DNA from: Haplomitrium mnioides
Lineage: Eukaryota > Marchantiophyta > Haplomitriopsida > Calobryales
Reading direction: 5' to 3'
Assembly: GCA_049999725.1 (NCBI GenBank)
Contig: JBNGIS010033853.1
Coordinates: 1 to 64,000, forward strand
DNA length: 64,000 nt
Shown here in pieces: positions 57,401 to 64,000 of the stretch (position 1 is the stretch's first letter; each line of letters opens with the position of its first letter). Made by a program: the position numbers and the translations under genes. The notes under the pieces were generated by a model. It was not told the origin of the DNA. It searched no databases and saw only the letters and a program-made list of their open reading frames with translations.

Positions 57401-58344
57401 CATATTTGAAGTTCTTCTTCCACTGCCAGGACATGACCTTCTTCTCCATCGTAGGGGCTTTGCTTCCGTATTTCTAACCATTCGGCGTTTCTCTTCTCAG
57501 CACATCGCTCCCTAGCACAGATTTCATTATCGCACAAGCTGATCGCTTTCTTCCTTATCACATTTCATATTCCGCAGGGTTTTTAGTGCAGTGTGCAGCA
57601 TTCACTTTCATTCTTCCATTCATATACAAATCCCATCATGAATCATTCACATTTCTTCCTCAAAGAAGAAAATCTTTCCTTCCTACCAATCGATCTCGTC
57701 AATCACAGAAGAGGAGTCTTCTTACAAATCGATCCTCCCTTTTCCTTTTGAACTCCACATAGATTAATTCTTCACATCAAATTCCTCAAACACCACAGTC
57801 GATCGCTTGTCCGCAGATCACAGCTTCTTCCGGGGTGGTCGTAGCAGAGACCTACCATTTATCCCATAAGTTTTATCCAATAAACTAGAAACACTATATA
57901 AACATTTGACTCTAACCCACTTTCGAGAGGCAGCCCCACATGGGTATAAGGCCACCGCTTAACTTCCTGCCCTTGGAGGGACCTAGTTCAGGGCACAACA
58001 TGGCAACTTGTCCTCCGAGATACACTTCAATTGGCTCCTACGCAAGCTGTCCATCAACACACATGTAGATTGATAGGGGCTAGCCTTGGCCCTCAACAAC
58101 TAGATTAGTTTTACCACAAATTTCATTTTCTAAAAATAAATCACTTCATCTTCCTCATTACCCAAGCTTCTCTCCTTGGCCAATGATCTCCAAAATGTCC
58201 TCACAAATACTTATATACATATTTTTACACTTTACACTCATTATACACAAAACTAAAGCTTTACCACTTCCCTCTCACTCCACTACGCAGAAGAGACCTC
58301 CTTTGAGTCGTTTCTGACCTTTTGTCAGGAACAATGCTCCCACA
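54488..58344 (-). mobile_element. F1: 3.9 kb LTR-like unit (solo LTR or non-autonomous element)
   Basis: Begins TGTCGTAGCCCAGC and ends GCTCCCACA on the plus strand (TG...CA), flanked by ACAGT at 54483-54487 and 58345-58349. No coding sequence is found, and its two ends are not similar to each other, so it is more like one very long LTR than a small complete element. It contains repeats of an AACCGAGGTGTCCCAC-like unit (55940-56110 and again near 57130-57200). A conserved CTATATAGAT near the left end suggests the minus strand as sense. The target duplication falls within the MT2 frame. Confidence 0.75.
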
Positions 58345-58349
58345 ACAGT
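58345..58349 (+). other. target-site duplication of F1, right copy
   Basis: ACAGT, equal to 54483-54487. Removing F1 and one copy restores the MT2 frame (EY-stop-TVGNW against EYWNIGYW in MT1), independent proof of the boundaries. Confidence 0.9.
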
Positions 58350-58800
58350 CTAATACTCATGGGTATGAGCAATTCTTGGACCACCGGAGTGATGAATATT
58401 TCTTTTGTCCTTGTAGTAAGAAAAATAAAAAAGTCAAATACTAGAAACAAAGTGTACAAAAACAAAACAAGGTAAACTAGAAAACCAAACAACCAAAAAA
58501 GAACTCACCAAATGTCATGTTTGATGGCACAACAAACATCGAGAAGAGCATCCTTGACGATGCCAAATTGATGCGAAGAATGTATTTTCACAAAAGACCA
58601 AAAATCCGAAGTCGTTATTACTACAAAAGAGGAAACTATATATCAAAAATATTATCTCTAAACAGAGGTTTAGAATCGTCGTGCTTGCATTCCTTAAAGT
58701 TTTAACCATAAGGAATATCTGCAGTGACTTGAGTGAAACATCTAGGTTTCCAAATCTTTTCAATTGATGAGTATTGGCCTCCCCGAATCTATCAACAAGT
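58350..58800 (-). pseudogene. MT2: DNA methyltransferase gene, catalytic-motif part
   Basis: From 58800 downward: a long pyrimidine tract and CTCAAAG| (acceptor-like), EANTHQLKRF, then in another frame CFTQVTADIPYG with the catalytic D-I-P-Y at 58719-58708 (the motif IV position, D-P-P-Y family), CKHDDSKP, then SDFWSFVKIHSSHQFGIVKD and CCAIKHDIW. Donor |GTGAGT is at 58508. After the 89-bp intron: YYKDKRNIHHSGGPRIAHTH, EY and a TAG where MT1 has Trp. F1 follows. A frameshift and several stops lie between motif IV and SDFWSF. Confidence 0.62.
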
Positions 58801-58808
58801 GTGCTTTG

Positions 58809-58860
58809 AGATAGAAGAAGATGAAGAAGAGGAAGAAGAAAAAGAAAAAGAAAAAGAATG
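58809..58860. repeat. purine-rich GAA/AAAGA tract
   Basis: GAAGAAGATGAAGAAGAGGA and (GAAAAA)n. On the MT2 strand it is a pyrimidine tract just before the first readable exon, consistent with an intron end. Confidence 0.7.
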
Positions 58861-58963
58861 AGCAAAAAAACCAAAATAACAAACTTGGAGTATACTTCTA
58901 GAATCTATAACTAGTCTATGCTACTCTCAAAAACAAGACTCAATGAGTCAAATTAAAGAAACA

Positions 58964-61900
58964 TGTAAGAGCAAAGTTGTTGATAGAAGGTCAGAAACAA
59001 CTTGAAAGAGTTCTTTTCTGCCTTGTGGAGTAAGAATGAAATGGTAAAGTTTCAAGTTTGTGTATAATAGTTGTAAAAGTTTAAGGATAAAAGGAAATGT
59101 TGAAATAGATGGCCAAGGAGAGAAGGCTAAGTTATGAGGAAGTTTATTTCTTTTTCAGGAAAGGAAAAAATATATATATTTTTAGTTAAACTAATCTAGG
59201 TGTTGAGGGCCAGCCAGCCCCTATCTATTTCTATCTAGTGTTTGTTGGTAGACTACTTGCCCAGGAGCTAGCTGAAATATTGGAGGACAGTTGTCGATGC
59301 TCTGAACTAGGTCCATCTAGGGGCAGGAAGAAGTAGTTGCCTTACACCCCATAAGGGGCTGCCTCTCGAAAGGAAGAAAGTCTTGAATCCTTATATATTA
59401 CTCCTAAGTTAGTGGGAAGCACTTATGGGATATTTGGAATGAACCTGAGAAGGCCACCTATGAAGAAATGCCTCTCCGAGGAAGAGGATCTCTTACGAAG
59501 AAGAAAGATGCAGTGTTGAAGTATGATGTGGAGGAAGAGATCAAGCTAGTGACAAAGACGAATCCTCTGCCAATTGAAATATGGAGAAGATTTCTGCAAA
59601 GAAGGGAGTCTTCAGGTTCAAGTCTTCAAATCATGACCAAATGATAAAATATCACGTATCGACTATTTCTATTAACGGGAACATTGCGTCATATTAAATG
59701 CATCAAGCATGCGCATTCGCGAGTTGGGAAGAACTTTGGATATCTCGAAGTACAAGCGACTGTCGTGCAAATAGAGTTCAATAGCGTCAAGCTTCATCAC
59801 TCAATAGGTATAAGAAGATGGCTTCCGAGAAAACTGGTGAAACCTTGTTTCACGTACAAGACGTTCCTCAAGCTTCCTATACTTGTTGCGCTAGGTTGTG
59901 ACACTTATTGTATTATCTTCAGGTGTCTGAAATGGAAAAAATTGTTGTGGGCCTCAATTGCTCAACACTGCCTCCGGATTCACTAAAGTTGCATTTAGTT
60001 ATAATGTACTTCAGCTAGAGGTGATCATAAGGATTCAGAAGTGAAGAATTGGTCTATGCAAGAGCCATGTTGTAGAAATTCTATAAGCAAAAATGCAGCC
60101 CTTTGAAGAGATCGAGCTACTATGCGAATCGCCCTGGCGAACTGAAATGTGAAGAAAAGGCTCTGCGTGGAAGGGATATAAGGCAATCGAGTTGCTATGT
60201 GAGACCTCCTATGGGTTGCCCAACTGAGAGGTCCAAGAGGAATTCACGTGTGTGAAGATCCCTTGTGGAACCCCTGCGAAGAAACTGAGGTGAAAGAAGG
60301 TCCTGACGATGAAGGTAAGTTACGAGGAGATCTATGGAAGAATCGACTTGCAAACAATCAACCTATGCAAAACTATTATCTGCGATGAAGGTCTGCGCGG
60401 CCAGCTGTGGTGAATTAACCTGTGAAGAAGGAAGAGATCCCGACAATGGCGAAATTGGCTGTAGGCAGCCCTACAAAATATGAACGAAAAGAAGAGAGCC
60501 TTGCAAAATCAGAATCAACGAAGGCTTTTGCAAAGGAATCGCCTTATGATAAAGATATCTGGTGAATTGACCTATGGAGAATTAAAGAGGTGGTGCAAAT
60601 TGATCGTTGTGGATAGAGAAGACCTGTTCGGCGGACCTGGTGTGAAAATTCTATGAGTAGAAAGTAAATTGGGCAGAAATGAAATCAATCCGTCCAGCGA
60701 GGGAAGCGATCAGCAATAAAATTCTGCTATGCAAAGATGTTTGAATAAGAAGGAGTTAACTTTTAAAAAGGAACACGATTAGTTTGAAAATTTGAAAGGA
60801 AGTCCATGAGTCTGAAGAAGGTTTCAGAAAGGAATCCTCCGATGTGGGGTGCTTCAGTTAAGGTGGATCCGATGTAAGTTTGGAGTGGGGATCCGTGTGG
60901 TAGGAGGCGTGTTCGTGTGGGTATCCGTTGTGAGGAGCCCAAGTTAAAAGGGTTCCGAGTGGAGATCTGAAGTGGGATCCCCAGTTGAAAGGGATCCAAT
61001 GTGAGGTGTCCGACGAATGGTGATTTAAGTGAAATAGTGATTAAACAAAGCGGTGACTGGTGAAAAGGTGACTTGTCAACATTCTGTGTTGAGTGACGAT
61101 TGTTGCGGAAGAACAAGTACAAAGCAAAGTGTGAAGAGCGAAGCGACGACTTATCACGGTTTTGGTGTTGATTGTGGAAATCGAGTCGAAAGTTCGAAAA
61201 GTCGAAACAGGTGCTCGGTGGAATTTGAAAAGTTCAAAAATTGAAATGGAGGAAATGAAGAGTTAGTGAAAGTTCAAAAATTAGTATAAGAACATTTGTT
61301 AGTAGTTAGTTCTTATGGCGAGCTAAGTTAGTGTCAATTAGTGAAAGCTAGTTAATTAGTTTAAGAATGAGTTGAGAGCAGATAGTTCTTATTGGAAGGT
61401 TAGTGAGAAAAAGTTAGTTTAGAAATGAAGTAAGTTAGTTTGTTGTGAACTGTTGTGACAGTTACTGATCAGTTGAGCACAATAGGGGGTACAAGCCTGA
61501 TGGCGAGTTCCTGTTCTGCTGGTTATCTCATTGTCCATTTGGTGTTGAAGTAAAATTTAAAAGATTCTTGTTTGTGAGTTCCCCTCCTCTTGAAAATTGG
61601 AGATTCATAAGGAGTAGTATGAGGAATGAACCCGGAATTGAAGTTAGAATTTGGTGGTAAATGTTGTGCATGTTTTCAATTGAAGAAATCACACAAATTA
61701 CATTAGTGAAGTAATTTGTGGGAGGTTTAGTGGCAAATCAAGTCTGCTTTAAGCTATGTTCTATTCTATGTTTGGGTATGTGTGTTAATGTGTTTAATTT
61801 TTAAGGAGAGAACCTTTTGTGATTCTTCAATTAGTGGATGCTTGTTGGTGGATTGCACTAGAGCAAGTATTGCTCAGGATTGTGTGTGCCTATGGTAAAG

Positions 61901-62471
61901 TTGGGCATTTCACAAGCAAACATAGTAGTGGGTGGTTGGAGGATCACAAGCAAACAACAGTTGGATGTGAGATCAGTAAAATCGTTCCATAGCTGAGTTC
62001 TCAGCATCAAGCTCTAGGGTATATTGGGTTGGAGTGGCCTGAGTATCCAGTTTGAAGGAAGTGAAGTGGTGTAATGAAGGTAGGCATTGGAGTGTTGTTC
62101 AAAGAGTTTCAAGCAAGTTGGGTAACTGGTTGCTTGGGAGCATCTCTGATACAACTCTAGCTTAAAATCAGCATGTGCATCAGTTTTCTTATTCTAGAAA
62201 TATCAATCATGCAATTTGTGTGATTCTTGGCTGTTGTTCTATTATGTTGAGCAGTTAGAAGTGCTTGTGTGTGGTTTTGTGGAGAGAGGGTTGTCAGACT
62301 TAGAGAAGGAGAGCGGTTCATCTCTGAACTGATAGAGTGTAGTTTCAGAAATCTTTAAAGAATATAGAAAGTTAGTAAAAACGATTTAAGAGCAGATTCT
62401 ATATAGATCTTGCGTGGTTCGATCTTTGGTTGTGCTTTTTGGGGTTGGAGTGCCATTGTTGTGCTATGACA
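58964..62471 (+). mobile_element. F2: inverted second copy of the F unit (3.5 kb)
   Basis: TGTAAGAG ... GCTATGACA. Its complement follows F1 from end to end: GCACTCCAACCCCAAAAAGC, ATCTATATAGAAT, GACAACC.TCTCTCCACAAA and, at the other end, GGTCAGAAAC.ACT. It has no coding sequence. The flanks AAACA and ACACC are not an exact duplication. It lies 619 bp from F1 in opposite orientation. Confidence 0.75.
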
Positions 62472-62951
62472 ACACCATCAAACGCAAGTATGCTTGAAAA
62501 TATAATATTCTAGCTAGTCATACATACATTTAAAAACAAGGAAATTGTCTTCAAAGCAAAGAGTATCTAAAAGGAACAATGTAAAAGGCTACCATAGAGT
62601 GTCAAAAGCCTCTATACAAGACATACTCTTTCATTAGGCTGCAGAGTGCTATCATTTGACAACATTCCATCTCATAATATTTAAAATAAGAGTGAGACAA
62701 AAAGATAGGATCAATAAAAATCTAAATCAACTCAACAATGTAGCTTGTATTTGGTTGTGTTGAAAAATGTCTCTATAGATTGAAATTATCATGAGTCAAG
62801 GAGGAATCCATCATCTTGTGTTTTCATCCTATTTGTAGTGGCTAGAGATATTAATTGACTTTCCACCTGAAGTGTTAATGATGACACATTACAACAATTC
62901 TTAAAAGACTTTACTCTAAACTCTCAACCCTAAACCCTAAATTGTCCCAAA
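62472..62951. other. unassigned AT-rich DNA with a telo-box
   Basis: No gene is recognised. AACCCTAAACCCTAA at 62926-62940 is two units of the plant telomere-type repeat, the telo-box often found near plant promoters; it directly precedes ORF I. Confidence 0.6.
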
Positions 62952-63890
62952 ATGAAGACCAAACAAGAAACAAAGAACATTCAAGACAAAATGGCAGCTT
63001 GCAAGGACCTAGACCACATGTAGAGAATGGAAGACATGCTCCACTTTCTTATAGAACAACAAAAAAAAAGCATTGTTTCGACCAAACAAGTACAAGACTT
63101 GAATGAATCCAACGCCTTTATAAAGGAGCAACTATCAAAGCTCGAGAACAACCTAATTGTTGTTAAAGTCAAAATAAGCAAATCACAAAGGTTTTAGAAT
63201 TACTTGGATGAGGCAATATAAGACTTACAAAAGCACATTAAGGACTGATGTTGATTAAACTTGGAGACCCTCAAACTACATACTAGCTATATAGAAGAGA
63301 AATGTGATGCTACACAAATGGCTCTAAAACAAAATGAAGCTAAAAACATTATAACACAAGAGGCACTGACATATGAGATCAGACCTTAGTCACTTAGGAA
63401 AACATTGTAAAAGGGAAAGAGGTATGTTCAGACACTGAGACTATTTGAAAAAAAAATAAAGGAAGTAATGAAAGAAGAGTTGGAGAAGAAGGGATAAGGG
63501 CTCAACCTCATCATCCATGGAATTCTAAATGAGTAGCATGAAGACCTTTTAAAGATGATCCAACAACAAGCCACAAAACCATGTGACCTTGGGAGATTGA
63601 ATCTTACTTGAAAGAGAACTGAGAGACCCTAAAGCAAAGGTCACTCAATTTTACATGAGCTCCAAGATATCAAAGACAAAGAGGCTTTCCTAAAGTCCAA
63701 AAAAACTCTCAAAAGCCAACATTTTTAGGTCTTTGAGGACTTTTCACCTTCACAAAGTAAGCATCTTCTCATACAAAGCAAAATAGCAAAGCATTCATGG
63801 GTTGATGGAAATTTTATTGTGATACATGTTGGAAAGATGCAAATCCTACCCAATTGCCTAAATACTATAGTCACTACACTTGGTTGGTGA
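62952..63890 (+). pseudogene. decayed ORF I, coiled-coil-like protein of unknown function
   Basis: From ATG 62952 a single frame continues for 312 codons to TGA 63888-63890 without any frameshift but with 12 internal stops. The text between stops is protein-like and heptad-rich: MKTKQETKNIQDKMAACKDL, QVQDLNESNAFIKEQLSKLE, NNLIVVKVKISKSQ, SYIEEKCDATQMALKQNEAK, EKKIKEVMKEELEKKG, LHELQDIKDKEAFLKSKKTL. No known domain. The 3' boundary is uncertain. A gag-like coiled coil of another retroelement is possible. Confidence 0.5.
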
Positions 63891-64000
63891 TAAGTGGGAT
63901 AACATTACTACATTGACAAAATAGAAAAAAGGTCAATTGGATGAGTTCACTTAGTTTAGCATCAATATAGGTCAATGGACTTAGTTGACCTCTACCACCT

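Noticed and set aside
58809-58874. Glu/Lys-rich coding tract on the plus strand
   Set aside because: Simple purine repeat; on the other strand it is better explained as the pyrimidine tract before an MT2 exon.

Overview
This window looks like repeat-rich nuclear DNA of a land plant with a large genome. The evidence is wall-to-wall, mostly decayed LTR retrotransposons of plant types (Ty1/copia, Ty3/gypsy chromoviruses with a chromodomain, and other Ty3/gypsy lineages with LTRs up to about 2.8 kb), initiator-Met-type primer-binding sites, an AAACCCTAA telo-box, and a short scaffold gap (10 N). A gymnosperm or fern-like genome is only a guess. No rRNA, tRNA, CRISPR array or intact host gene was recognised.

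Layout. 1-1373: 5' end of a minus-strand LTR element (LTR, PBS, leader, gag start) running off the left edge. 1484-5505: plus-strand chromovirus A1, 5' truncated. 5506-6235: inverted pol fragment. 6250-14295: gypsy element B1, split by a deleted copia element with both LTRs (7962-11068). 14296-15461 plus 36026-37550: one minus-strand B-family LTR (B3), split by element B2 (15462-36025, CCAAT target duplication). B2 is itself split inside its 3' LTR by gypsy element C (25007-34331, minus strand). 37551-40130: degenerate gypsy pol (D). 42993-46500: second chromovirus A2, minus strand. The nesting gives a relative age order: B3 is older than B2, which is older than C; B1 is older than the copia copy.

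The least ordinary part is 46500-59000. Two decayed, intron-containing gene copies on the minus strand (MT1, 50820-47431; MT2, 58800-53915) encode what reads as a beta-class DNA (adenine-N6 or cytosine-N4) methyltransferase: a D-I-P-Y catalytic motif, then an HSGGP segment, then QKP, then a DLCSGS SAM-binding motif followed by CIVVE. MT1 also has an upstream segment resembling a ParB-like domain next to a lysine-rich nuclear-localisation-like stretch. MT2 is interrupted by a 3.9 kb LTR-like unit (F1, ACAGT target duplication) placed exactly inside its reading frame. A second F copy (F2) lies inverted just beyond, making a large inverted repeat.

Two further decayed plus-strand ORFs of unknown function (51300-52686, containing an in-frame 30-bp minisatellite, and 62952-63890, coiled-coil-like) lie nearby. 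The in-frame stops that break these ORFs are mostly of the kind made by C-to-T (or G-to-A) change, as expected for long-silenced, methylated DNA.
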